From Glutamicibacter sp. JL.03c (lineage in GTDB: Bacteria; Actinomycetota; Actinomycetes; Actinomycetales; Micrococcaceae): a DNA stretch of 64,000 bases. The notes beneath the pieces are model-generated. The model searched no databases and had not been told where the DNA came from. It was given only the letters and a program-made list of their open reading frames with translations. A program made the translations under genes and the position numbers. The DNA lies in assembly GCF_025854375.1 (NCBI RefSeq), contig NZ_CP107575.1, forward strand, positions 1,674,001-1,738,000, read 5' to 3'. This document shows positions 54,384-64,000 of the stretch, piece by piece. Within the stretch, counting starts at the first letter, position 1, and every line of letters starts with the position of its first letter.

Positions 54384-55448
54384 TTAGAGCAAGCGCTCCA
54401 AGCCCTTGTTGATGCAGCGTGCCCAGAATGGGCCTTCGTACAAGAATGCGGTGTATCCCTGAACGAGATCTGCACCTGCGTCCAGGCGGTCCTTGACGTC
54501 TTGCGCGTTCTCCACGCCGCCCACGGCGATCAGCGCCATTTCCGCGGGAACAAGAGAACGCAACTGGCGCAGTACAGCCAGGGAACGCTCTTTCAGTGGC
54601 GCCCCGGACAATCCGCCTGCACCAATTTCCTCGACCTTGGCCGAGTCGCTGGTCAACCCATCGCGGGCGATGGTGGTGTTGGTGGCGATGATCCCGTCTA
54701 GCTCGAGCTCGATGGCCAGCTGCGCAACGTCGGCGACGTCCTCATCGCTGAGGTCCGGCGCGATCTTGACCAGCAAAGGAATATGGCGGCCGGAAACCTT
54801 GTCCGCAAGCTGGCCGACTTCCGTCAGCAGCGGACGCAAGGATTCAACGCTTTGCAGCAGCCGAAGACCAGGGGTGTTCGGGCTGGATACATTGACCACC
54901 AGGTAATCCGCGTGGATAGCCAGCTGGCGCGTGGAGGTCAAGTAGTCCCCCACCGCGTCCTCGAGCTCCACCACCTTGGTCTTGCCGATGTTCACGCCGA
55001 TGACGGGCCGGGTCTGCGAATAGTCCCCCTTCAACCGCTGGCGTGCAGTGGCAACACGTGCAGCGACGCGCTCGGCACCTTCATTGTTGAATCCCATGCG
55101 ATTAATGACTGCGCGATCTTCAACGAGTCGGAAAAGGCGGGGCTGTGGATTGCCCGGCTGAGCTTGCCCGGTGACAGTGCCGATTTCAACGTGGCCGAAA
55201 CCAATGTCGCTGAGCGCGACAATTCCGGTAGCGCCCTTGTCGAAACCCGCTGCCAAACCAAAAGGTGACGGGAACTCAATGCCCATGACCGTACGCTTCA
55301 GTTTTGGAGAAGGTGCGAAAAATTTGCGGGCCACTTTAGTCAGGCCGGCACGCTGCGCAACCTTGATGGCGTTAAAAGCAAAATGATGAGCCTGTTCAGG
55401 ATCCATTTTGGTGAATACGTGCTTGAAGACCAATGGGTATATGCGCAT
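54384..55448 (-). CDS. pyrD: Dihydroorotate dehydrogenase, class 2 (quinone-dependent)
   Basis: A 354-residue membrane-associated flavoprotein of pyrimidine synthesis, passing electrons to menaquinone. The N-terminal helical part (HVFTKMDPEQAHHFAFNAIK) is the class 2 membrane-binding extension. FGLAAGFDKGATG, GHVEIGTVTGQAQPGNPQPR, NRMGFNNEGA and VNVSSPNTPGLRLLQS (with the catalytic Ser) are family motifs, and TNTTIARDGL with SGAPLKERS lie near the FMN site. ATG at 55448 gives the normal start MRIYPLVFK; longer in-frame options would overlap the divergent hydrolase gene. Confidence 0.95.
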   Translation of the reverse strand: MRIYPLVFKHVFTKMDPEQAHHFAFNAIKVAQRAGLTKVARKFFAPSPKLKRTVMGIEFPSPFGLAAGFDKGATGIVALSDIGFGHVEIGTVTGQAQPGNPQPRLFRLVEDRAVINRMGFNNEGAERVAARVATARQRLKGDYSQTRPVIGVNIGKTKVVELEDAVGDYLTSTRQLAIHADYLVVNVSSPNTPGLRLLQSVESLRPLLTEVGQLADKVSGRHIPLLVKIAPDLSDEDVADVAQLAIELELDGIIATNTTIARDGLTSDSAKVEEIGAGGLSGAPLKERSLAVLRQLRSLVPAEMALIAVGGVENAQDVKDRLDAGADLVQGYTAFLYEGPFWARCINKGLERLL

Positions 55449-55508
55449 GATTTCATTTTCCCGTGAAGGACCCAAAACAGACAACTTGAGATAGGTAGTA
55501 TTCAACAT

Positions 55509-56549
55509 ATGAAGGAGCAGATCATTCCGGTAAGCGACTCGTGGCCTGACTATCTGTCTTCGACGCCGGCCGGTGAATGGATACAAGATCTTTTGGGGCC
55601 GGGCTTTGAACAGCAAACTCTGGATTTCGGGATGGATGCCGAAGGGCCAGCGATCGCGACCATGGTTCGCTACCGTCCTCTAGGATTCCGGAAGCGGCTG
55701 GGACGCAAGGCCGAAGGCGTGGTGCTCAGTGTCCATGGGTGGAGTGACTATTTCTATAACCGGGAACTAGCCACTTTCTGGCACTCACGTGGTTACCATT
55801 TCTACGCCATTGATCTGCGGCGGCATGGCAGGAGCCTTCGCGAAGAACACCAATTGCCAGGGTATGTTGACGATTTGGCGAGCTTCGATGAGGATCTTGA
55901 CGCGGCGATGAAGGTCATCAGATCGGAGCACCCTCACCTGCCCATAGTTGCGCAAGGCCATTCGACAGGCGGACTGATCCTCAGCCTATGGCTCGCGCGT
56001 ACCGCCCCTGAAATCAAAGCGCTAATTCTGAACTCCCCTTGGCTGGAGTTCCAGGGAACAGCATTCTTGCGCATACCTATACATGGGCTCATGGACGCGA
56101 TCACGCGCACCAATCCGCGCCGCAAACTCATGGGTCCCGAGTTCGACCACTACTGGCAATCATTGAGCACCCATGCCCATGGCGAATGGGACGTGCACAG
56201 GCTCTGGCGTCCGAGATTGGCGTTTCCTAATACTGCTGGCTGGCTCAAGACCATCTTCGAGGGCCATGCCTTGGTAGCGAAAGGGCTCGACATCGACGTG
56301 CCGATCCTCGTCATGACTTCGGACAAAACGCGTATCGGCACGAGCTACACTCCAGAGATGCAGCACTGCGATTCGGTGCTCGACGTGCAGCAAACCCGGC
56401 TCCGTGCAGGAAAACTGGGAAGCTTCGTGACTTTGTGCGAAGTCCCCGGAGCCATGCACGAGGTCTTCACCTCGGCTGGGCCGGCCAGAGCTACCGCCTA
56501 CCGCGATCTGGCATTATGGTTGCGCATGATCCGCGGCGCCCGGGCATAA
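55509..56549 (+). CDS. Alpha/beta hydrolase (serine aminopeptidase S33 / lysophospholipase-like)
   Basis: A 346-residue cytoplasmic hydrolase. The oxyanion motif region is VVLSVHGWSDYFYN, the nucleophile elbow GHSTGG (serine in QGHSTGGLILSLWLAR), an acid residue near TSDKTRIG and the histidine in EVPGAMHEVFTSAGP complete a plausible triad. It resembles monoglyceride lipase / lysophospholipase-like proteins of family S33. ATG at 55509 is divergent from pyrD, 60 bases away. The substrate is unknown; a lipid ester or peptide is possible. Confidence 0.88.
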   Translation: MKEQIIPVSDSWPDYLSSTPAGEWIQDLLGPGFEQQTLDFGMDAEGPAIATMVRYRPLGFRKRLGRKAEGVVLSVHGWSDYFYNRELATFWHSRGYHFYAIDLRRHGRSLREEHQLPGYVDDLASFDEDLDAAMKVIRSEHPHLPIVAQGHSTGGLILSLWLARTAPEIKALILNSPWLEFQGTAFLRIPIHGLMDAITRTNPRRKLMGPEFDHYWQSLSTHAHGEWDVHRLWRPRLAFPNTAGWLKTIFEGHALVAKGLDIDVPILVMTSDKTRIGTSYTPEMQHCDSVLDVQQTRLRAGKLGSFVTLCEVPGAMHEVFTSAGPARATAYRDLALWLRMIRGARA

Positions 56550-56552
56550 GGC

Positions 56553-57359
56553 TCAGGCCTGCGGCTTGTCCACTGCTCCACCATAACGGCGGTCGCGTTT
56601 GGCGTACTCCTCCACGGCAGTGAAAAGGGTTCGCCGGTCTACGTCGGGCCAGAGCTGGTCGAGGAAGACCATCTCTGCGTAGGCCGACTGCCAGAGCAGG
56701 AAATTGCTGGTGCGTTGTTCACCACTCGTGCGCAGGAATAGATCTACGTCTGGCAACTCTGGGGCATGCAGATACTTCGCAACGGTTTTCTCCCCCACTG
56801 CGCTGGCACGCAGCTTGCCCGCGGCGACGTCCTTGGCAATGGCGCTGACCGCATCGCCGATTTCCGCGCGTCCGCCGTAGTTGACGCACATTGTCAGCTG
56901 GCAGCCCTGGTTGGCTGCGGTAAGGTCCTCAGCAGCGCGCAGTTCGTTGATCACGGACTTCCATAGCTTGGGTTCTCGACCAGACCAGCGAATGCGCACG
57001 CCCCAGGAATTCAAGGTATCGCGCTGGCGGCGGAGAACATCACGGGAAAAGCCCATCAGGAAGCGAACCTCGTCTGGGCTTCGCTTCCAATTTTCAGTGG
57101 AGAAGGCATAAACCGACACATATTTAATGCCCATCTCGACCGCTCCGGCCATCACGTCGAGCAGGGCCGCCTCACCAGCGCGGTGGCCCTCGGTGCGAGG
57201 CAAGCCGCGCTGGTTGGCCCAGCGTCCGTTGCCATCCATCACAATCGCCACGTGTTCAGGAATGAGTTCACGTGGGATGGAGGGCATTTGGGGATTCGCT
57301 GGATGGGCGAATGGCGCAACGGGGCCGCGGCGGCCGGTGATTTTCGGAAGTTTCTTCAA
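56553..57359 (-). CDS. uppS: Z-type isoprenyl diphosphate synthase (UppS)
   Basis: A 268-residue cis-prenyltransferase making the polyprenyl diphosphate carrier for cell-wall synthesis; uppP at 9.2 kb recycles the same lipid. It has the substrate motif [20 protein letters not shown] with the catalytic Asp, [19 protein letters not shown], and the C-terminal [20 protein letters not shown], then YAEMVF. The start overlaps the recO stop by four bases, so the two genes are coupled. Confidence 0.95.
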   Translation of the reverse strand: MKKLPKITGRRGPVAPFAHPANPQMPSIPRELIPEHVAIVMDGNGRWANQRGLPRTEGHRAGEAALLDVMAGAVEMGIKYVSVYAFSTENWKRSPDEVRFLMGFSRDVLRRQRDTLNSWGVRIRWSGREPKLWKSVINELRAAEDLTAANQGCQLTMCVNYGGRAEIGDAVSAIAKDVAAGKLRASAVGEKTVAKYLHAPELPDVDLFLRTSGEQRTSNFLLWQSAYAEMVFLDQLWPDVDRRTLFTAVEEYAKRDRRYGGAVDKPQA

Positions 57360-58105
57360 TTTCTCTCCACGAGACGTAGGGAATTCACTGCACGCTCAAG
57401 GTGCCACTGCAAGTAGTTTGCCACGATGTCCGCGGCCTGCTTCCGCGCCCGAGGTCCCGCCTCGGCCACAATGGCCCAATCGCCTTCAAGCAGCGCTTGC
57501 AGGTATTCAATCGTGATCGGGTGGGGAGACAGGGAACCAGATGGCCGGCAATCCGGACACACGACACCACCGAGCTGGATGTGCACAGCTTGATGCGGCC
57601 CGGGCTTGCCGCACTTGACGCAATCGGTGAACGAAGGGGCCCAGCCTGCTACCGACAGGGCCCGCAAGATATAGGAATCCAGGACGGCACCGGAATCCAC
57701 GCGCTGCTTGGAGAGCAGGGCGATGGCCCCGTGGAATAGCCGGTATTGCTGCTGGGTAGAGTCGCCTTCGGCTTCGAGCAGCTTTTCAGCAATCTCTGCC
57801 ATGGCATTGGCTACGGTGTAGCTTGGATAATCGGCCACCAGGAGGTGCCCGTAGGAATTTCGAAGTTGCGCTTGGGACACGATGTCCAAGTTCCGTCCCA
57901 TCACCAGCAGGGCTTCGACTTCCATGAATGGTTCCAGGGTCGCGCCCAAGCGTGAGGAGGTGCGGCGGACTCCCTTGGCTACGGCACGAACAATGCCCTT
58001 GGGAGTTAGCAGGGTGATGATGCGATCGGCCTCGCCCAGTTTGTGGGTACGCAAAACCAGGCCACGCGTGTGGTAGCTCTTGGAGGCAAAACCCGATCTG
58101 GACAC
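57356..58105 (-). CDS. recO: DNA repair protein RecO
   Basis: A 249-residue recombination mediator that helps load RecA onto gapped DNA in the RecFOR pathway. The N-terminal OB domain starts [20 protein letters not shown], then [18 protein letters not shown]. The middle helical part includes [20 protein letters not shown], and a zinc site is formed by [10 protein letters not shown] and [10 protein letters not shown]. The gene is upstream of and overlapping uppS, a widely conserved actinobacterial pair. Confidence 0.94.
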   Translation of the reverse strand: MSRSGFASKSYHTRGLVLRTHKLGEADRIITLLTPKGIVRAVAKGVRRTSSRLGATLEPFMEVEALLVMGRNLDIVSQAQLRNSYGHLLVADYPSYTVANAMAEIAEKLLEAEGDSTQQQYRLFHGAIALLSKQRVDSGAVLDSYILRALSVAGWAPSFTDCVKCGKPGPHQAVHIQLGGVVCPDCRPSGSLSPHPITIEYLQALLEGDWAIVAEAGPRARKQAADIVANYLQWHLERAVNSLRLVERN

Positions 58106-58178
58106 GGAGAATATTCTCCCACTACTGCGTTCAAAGTGCGCAATCCGCGCGACGATGGGTGTCGTGGTGTTTTAAGAC

Positions 58179-58229
58179 AGCAGTGCGCGCTGTGGTTCAG
58201 GCCTGGTCTGAGCCACAGCGCGCACTGCT
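58179..58229 (-). terminator. Long hairpin terminator of leuA
   Basis: A 22-bp stem with one wobble (58179-58200 with 58208-58229) and a 7-base loop lies 20 bases past the leuA stop; on the minus strand GTCTTAAAA follows. It is the longest near-perfect hairpin in the window. Confidence 0.8.
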
Positions 58230-58248
58230 CCGCCGCTTATCGGATTAT

Positions 58249-60172
<1,924 letters not shown>

Positions 60173-60224
60173 ACTTGTGTCGGGTCCATGTCACATTGTG
60201 GACACCGCCTTAAATGCAGGAATT

Positions 60225-60259
60225 CCCCGTGCACGAGCCAGGAAAACTCATGCACGGGG
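60225..60259 (-). terminator. Terminator of the era operon
   Basis: A 13-bp stem with one wobble (60225-60237 with 60247-60259) starts about 17 bases beyond the era stop. It is followed on the minus strand by AATTCCTGCATTTAA, moderately T-rich. Confidence 0.65.
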
Positions 60260-60275
60260 ATCGGGTGGAAACGGG

Positions 60276-61238
60276 CTAGAAGCCCAACCGGCCTAGCTGC
60301 TTGGGGTCGCGCTGCCAGTCTTTGGCGACCTTGACGTGCAAGTCGAGGTACACCTTGGTGCCCAACAGCTTCTCAATGCCCTGGCGGGCGTTCGAACCTA
60401 CTTCGCGCAGGCGCGAGCCGCCGCGGCCAATCACGATGGCCTTCTGGCTGGAGCGCTCAACGAACAGCGAAACATGGATGTCGATCAGCGGGTTGTTCTC
60501 GCTGCGCCCTTCGCGCGGGACCATTTCCTCAACCACAACGGCCAGCGAGTGCGGAAGCTCGTCCCGGACACCTTCCAGCGCGGCTTCGCGAATCAGCTCC
60601 GCGACCATCTTGGCCTCCGGCTCATCGGTCAGTTCGCCATCCGGGTACAGCGGCGGGCCCTTGGGCAGCTGCTCAACCAGGACATTGGCGACTTCCTGGA
60701 CCTGGAATTCCTTGACTGCGGAGACCGGGACGATGGCGGCGAAACCATTCTCGCCAAAATTCTGCGTGCCCATTTCGGCGACGGCAATCAGCTGCTGGGC
60801 CAATTGTTCGCGGTCAACCAGATCTGCCTTGGTGACCAATGCGACGATCGGCTTGCGCTGCAATTGGGCGAGCTGGGTGGCAATAAACCGGTCGCCGGGG
60901 CCGATCTTCTCATTGGCCGGGATGCAGAAGCCGATAGCATCGACCTCGGACAGGGTTTCTGCCACCAGATCATTCAGGCGCTGGCCCAGCAAAGTGCGCG
61001 GGCGGTGCAGGCCCGGGGTGTCCACCAGGATCAGCTGCGCGTCGTCGCGGTGAACGATGCCTCGAATGGTGTGGCGAGTGGTCTGGGGCTTGGCCGAGGT
61101 AATAGCCACCTTCTGGCCTACCAGCGCATTGGTCAGCGTTGACTTGCCGGCATTGGGGCGCCCGACAAAGGAGGTGAATCCGGATCGGAAGTTTTCTGGC
61201 CAGCCACTGGCGGACATCAGCTTATGGTTTTCGCTCAT
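60276..61238 (-). CDS. era: GTPase Era (ribosome assembly)
   Basis: A 320-residue GTPase that binds 16S rRNA and assists 30S subunit maturation. G1 is GRPNAGKST, G3 DTPG (in LILVDTPGLHRP) and G4 TKAD; the C-terminal KH domain includes ERSSQKAIVIGRGGSRLREV, then ARQGIEKLLGTKVYLDLHVK. The ATG at 61238 is preferred over other in-frame starts because GAGGA lies eight bases upstream; it overlaps the CBS-transporter gene by 17 bases, indicating coupled translation. It is the last gene of the phoH-ybeY-CBS-era operon. Confidence 0.96.
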   Translation of the reverse strand: MSENHKLMSASGWPENFRSGFTSFVGRPNAGKSTLTNALVGQKVAITSAKPQTTRHTIRGIVHRDDAQLILVDTPGLHRPRTLLGQRLNDLVAETLSEVDAIGFCIPANEKIGPGDRFIATQLAQLQRKPIVALVTKADLVDREQLAQQLIAVAEMGTQNFGENGFAAIVPVSAVKEFQVQEVANVLVEQLPKGPPLYPDGELTDEPEAKMVAELIREAALEGVRDELPHSLAVVVEEMVPREGRSENNPLIDIHVSLFVERSSQKAIVIGRGGSRLREVGSNARQGIEKLLGTKVYLDLHVKVAKDWQRDPKQLGRLGF

Positions 61239-62517
61239 GTGAGGAATCCTCGTCGTTCTCAATATGGTCGGATGCGTCCGTCTCCAGACGCTCTACATGG
61301 AGTTTGCCGATGCGATTTCGTCGTCCGGCCAGGGCGACCACGGTCAGCCTCAGGCCGTTGACATCGGCGGTGGACCCGAGCACCGGCACTGATTCCAGTG
61401 CCTTGGAGAGCAGGCCGCCTACGGTGTCGACGTCTTCCTCTTCAATGTGCATGTCGAAATGATCGGCGATGTCGTCGATCGCTGCGGTAGCGACCGCAAA
61501 CAGCGAACCATCAGGGTTCTCGATCAGTTCGGTCCTTGACCGATCATACTCGTCGTCGATCTCTCCGACGATTTCTTCGAGCAGGTCCTCGAGGGTGACG
61601 AGGCCCGCTGTTCCGCCGTACTCGTCGATCACCACGGCCAGGTGGATCGATTCCTGCTGCAGTTCTTGCAGGAGCTCGGCCGCGGACTTGGATTCGGGCA
61701 CGAAGCGCACCTTGCGTGCCAGATCCGAGAGGGTTTCTGCCTGCTGGAGCCCGTGGATCTCCCGGATGAGATCCTTGAGGTAGATGATCCCCTGGATATC
61801 GTCGGTGTCCTCGCCGATCAACGGGATGCGCGAGTATCCGGAAGCCATGAACAGGTCCATGGCGCTGTGCATGCTCTGGTCAGCGGTGAGCACGACCATG
61901 TCGGTGCGGGGCACCATCACGGAACGGACACTGGTTTCCTCGAGGTCGATTACCGAGGAAATCAGTTCCGCGGATTCCTCATCAAGGTCTTGGCCTTCTG
62001 AAGCGCGGTCCACCAGGTCGCGCAGGCGTTCCTTGCCCAGGTACCCTACTTCGTCGACTCCGCCGGGGCTCAAGGCCTTGGCGATCGAAGCGAGCCAGTT
62101 GGTGACCGGGCCGAGCACGACGCGCAGCAGGCGGACCATCGGAGCGGTATTCTGCACCACGCTCTCGGCATTGGACCGGCCGAAGCGACGCGGCGAGACG
62201 CTGACCAGCACGAATCCGAGGCCGGCCATGGCGATGGTCGCGATCAGCCCGATCAGCCATACATTGTCGATCCACTGGGCTACAAGCAATGCGATGGCTA
62301 CAGCCGAGGCGGTTTCGAACCAGATTCGCCAGAACTTGATGGCCTGCGCGTGGGTTTCGGTATCGTCAAGAATCGCCGAGAGCGATTTGCCGTTGGATTC
62401 GGCACGCAGCCGTTCTGCGGCATGACGGGATAGTGCGTAGAAGGCTGAATCTGCAGCTGTCAGCACGGCGGAAATTGCCATGAAGACGAGGGCGAGAATC
62501 AGCAGAAGTATTTCCAC
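61222..62517 (-). CDS. HlyC/CorC-family membrane protein with CBS domains
   Basis: A 431-residue protein. The N-terminal CNNM/DUF21 membrane domain with three or four helices (about residues 1-170) includes [24 protein letters not shown] pair follows (about 200-330, [20 protein letters not shown] and [18 protein letters not shown]), then a CorC/HlyC transporter-associated domain at the C terminus (about 340-420). Family members influence magnesium or cobalt efflux and are often called hemolysin C, a historical name without proof of haemolysis. The start is GTG at 62517, four bases after the ybeY stop. Confidence 0.9.
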   Translation of the reverse strand: MEILLLILALVFMAISAVLTAADSAFYALSRHAAERLRAESNGKSLSAILDDTETHAQAIKFWRIWFETASAVAIALLVAQWIDNVWLIGLIATIAMAGLGFVLVSVSPRRFGRSNAESVVQNTAPMVRLLRVVLGPVTNWLASIAKALSPGGVDEVGYLGKERLRDLVDRASEGQDLDEESAELISSVIDLEETSVRSVMVPRTDMVVLTADQSMHSAMDLFMASGYSRIPLIGEDTDDIQGIIYLKDLIREIHGLQQAETLSDLARKVRFVPESKSAAELLQELQQESIHLAVVIDEYGGTAGLVTLEDLLEEIVGEIDDEYDRSRTELIENPDGSLFAVATAAIDDIADHFDMHIEEEDVDTVGGLLSKALESVPVLGSTADVNGLRLTVVALAGRRNRIGKLHVERLETDASDHIENDEDSSHERKP

Positions 62518-62521
62518 GGGG

Positions 62522-62995
62522 CTATTCCACCGTTTCCTTCGGCGCGGGGCGTCCGGTGTAGGACTCGAGCAATCGACGTTGCAAAGTGAACATCTCTTCT
62601 TTTTCGTCGGGTTCCACGTGATCGAAACCCATCAGGTGCAGCAGTCCGTGAGTGGTCAGCAACAAAATTTCGTCGTGCGTGCTGTGTCCACCGGCCTTCG
62701 CCTGGGCTTCGGCAACGGTGGGGCAGATCACGATATCGCCGAGGATGCCGTTTTCACCCGGGGCGCCGGCGGTGCCTGGGCGCAGCTCATCCATCGGGAA
62801 GCTCATCACGTCGGTGGGGCCTTCGAGGTCCATCCACTCCACGTGCAGTGCGCTCATGGCCTCCTCATCGATGAAGACGACGGAAACTTCGGTCTCGGGA
62901 TGCAAGAACATGGTCTTGAGGACCGAGTCCGCCAGCGCCGAGACGTCCTGGAGGTCAACTTCGTACTCGGTTTCGTTATTTACTTCGATGCTCAT
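62522..62995 (-). CDS. ybeY: Endoribonuclease YbeY (16S rRNA maturation)
   Basis: A 157-residue metal-dependent RNase required for 16S rRNA 3' end processing and ribosome quality control. The zinc motif is HGLLHLMGFDH (H-x3-H-x5-H type), followed by acidic EPDEKEEMF, and the N-terminal part has SVVFIDEEAMSALHVEWMD and GPTDVMSFPMDE, all typical. The ATG at 62995 overlaps the phoH stop (ATGA) and is the chosen start because an upstream in-frame extension would lie inside phoH. Confidence 0.95.
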   Translation of the reverse strand: MSIEVNNETEYEVDLQDVSALADSVLKTMFLHPETEVSVVFIDEEAMSALHVEWMDLEGPTDVMSFPMDELRPGTAGAPGENGILGDIVICPTVAEAQAKAGGHSTHDEILLLTTHGLLHLMGFDHVEPDEKEEMFTLQRRLLESYTGRPAPKETVE

Positions 62996-64000
62996 TTGCT
63001 GCGCCGTCCCCGGTTGTGTTCTTTGCGTCGGGTATCGTCCCAACGGTCATAGGCAGAGACGATGTCGGCGATCAGACGATGGCGGACAACGTCGGTTGAA
63101 TCCAGCCGGCACACCGAGATGTCGTCGATGCCCTCAAGCACCTCGCTGGCCATGCGCAGCCCGGAGGTGGCGTTGCCAGGCAGATCGACCTGGGTGATGT
63201 CGCCGGTGACAACCATCTTCGAGCCGAAGCCGAGGCGAGTCAGGAACATCTTCATCTGCTCGCTGGTGGTGTTCTGCGCTTCATCGAGAATGACGAAGGC
63301 GTCATTAAGCGTGCGACCGCGCATGTAGGCCAGCGGCGCCACTTCGATGGTTCCGGCTTCCAGCAGCTGCGGAATGGTTTCTGGGTTCACCATGTCATGC
63401 AGGGCGTCGTAAAGCGGACGAAGGTACGGATCGATCTTCTCGGTCAAGGAGCCGGGAAGGAATCCAAGCTTCTCCCCCGCTTCGACAGCAGGCCGGGTCA
63501 GGATGATCCGGTTGACCTGCTTGTCTTGCAACGCGGCAACGGCCATGGCCATGGCCAAGAAGGTCTTGCCGGTACCTGCTGGCCCGATGCCGAAGGTAAT
63601 GGTCGACTCTTCGATGGCATCCACATAGCTTTTCTGGTTGACCGTTTTGGGCCGAATGGAACGGCCACGGCCCGAGAGGATCTTCAGGCCCAGCACATCG
63701 GTGGGGGCATCCGGATTTCCTGCGCTGAGCATTTTGATGATCTGCTCGATTGTCTCCGCGCTCATCCGCGACCCACGCAATGCCAGGGATCGTGCCTCTT
63801 CGGTGACTCGTTGCGCTTTGCGAACCTGCTGGGGGTTTCCCGCGAGCACCAGAGCCTGGCCGTTAGGACGGAAATTAACTTGCGGATAGGCGCCAGAAAG
63901 GATGCGCAAAAGCTCATCATTCGGGCCCAGGGTAGCAATCATGAGTTCAGCTGTATCAAAACTAATGGTGAGCGATGCAGAATCTGAGTCCGCTTGCGTC
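62992..64000 (-). CDS. phoH: PhoH-family ATPase (5' end beyond right edge)
   Basis: The frame is open for 336 codons to the window edge. The P-loop is GPAGTGKTFLAMAMAVAALQ and the second motif FVILDEAQNTTSEQMKMFL; MVVTGDITQVDLPG and the C-terminal KEHNRGRRSK complete it. An ATG at 63942 exists, but the codons upstream (ending SFDTAELM) remain open and plausible as the PhoH N terminus, so the true start lies to the right of the window. It heads the phoH-ybeY-CBS-era operon. A role in RNA metabolism is suggested by the ybeY pairing. Confidence 0.93.
   Translation of the reverse strand, partial: TQADSDSASLTISFDTAELMIATLGPNDELLRILSGAYPQVNFRPNGQALVLAGNPQQVRKAQRVTEEARSLALRGSRMSAETIEQIIKMLSAGNPDAPTDVLGLKILSGRGRSIRPKTVNQKSYVDAIEESTITFGIGPAGTGKTFLAMAMAVAALQDKQVNRIILTRPAVEAGEKLGFLPGSLTEKIDPYLRPLYDALHDMVNPETIPQLLEAGTIEVAPLAYMRGRTLNDAFVILDEAQNTTSEQMKMFLTRLGFGSKMVVTGDITQVDLPGNATSGLRMASEVLEGIDDISVCRLDSTDVVRHRLIADIVSAYDRWDDTRRKEHNRGRRSK

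Overview
The window looks like a chromosomal segment of a high-GC Gram-positive actinobacterium, most probably Micrococcaceae (Arthrobacter/Glutamicibacter type). This is inferred from gene content: mycothiol ligase mshC, the Pup/Dop/PafA/ARC pupylation genes, RbpA, Ppm1-type mannosyltransferase, a fused PafBC, the cta/qcr respiratory supercomplex genes, and DUF3043, DUF3054 and DUF3817 proteins. No taxonomy search was possible.

Layout. 1-3 kb: the 5' part of a proline iminopeptidase gene, tRNA-Leu(GAG), an F420-reductase-like oxidoreductase and an atypical Nramp-fold transporter. 3-6 kb: a tightly overlapping response regulator / histidine kinase / TAXI binding-lipoprotein operon. 6-15.5 kb: M20 peptidase, acyl-CoA dehydrogenase-like enzyme, small conserved proteins, uppP, mshC, PAC2 protein, HAD hydrolase, site-2 protease and trmI. 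15.6-24.2 kb: the pupylation locus (ARC ATPase, dop, pup, pafA, two FKBP isomerases, pafBC). No 20S proteasome genes lie between pup and pafA, and the ARC protein lacks the proteasome-docking tail. 24.2-30.2 kb: tatA, tatC, a HelY-like helicase and an amidohydrolase. 30.2-36.1 kb: a repeat-rich spacer, ppm1, rbpA, a stomatin/NfeD pair, and the zapE-def-rlmA operon.

36.1-39.0 kb is a decaying accessory segment. It holds an ArsR-type regulator preceded by an overlapping 26-codon ORF, the remnant of an AraC regulator, a DUF3817 membrane protein, and a badly frameshifted SBF/ACR3-type (arsenic-resistance-like) transporter. 39-42 kb has DUF3054, a SatD-like protein with a membrane partner, an Lrp-type RAM-domain protein and trpD.

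42.4-51.3 kb encodes the aerobic respiratory chain: ctaE-qcrC-qcrA-qcrB on the plus strand and ctaC-ctaD-ctaF on the minus strand, which converge on a GntR regulator and a roughly 640-base spacer with no convincing gene. 51.4-64 kb is housekeeping: erpA, an M20 dipeptidase, DUF3043, pyrD, an alpha/beta hydrolase, uppS-recO, leuA with a five-leucine leader peptide, and the era / CBS-transporter / ybeY / phoH operon, which runs off the right edge.

No CRISPR array, prophage or intact insertion sequence was seen. The most informative observations are the pupylation locus without a proteasome, the leuL leader, and the two undeclared pseudogenes at 37-38.8 kb.
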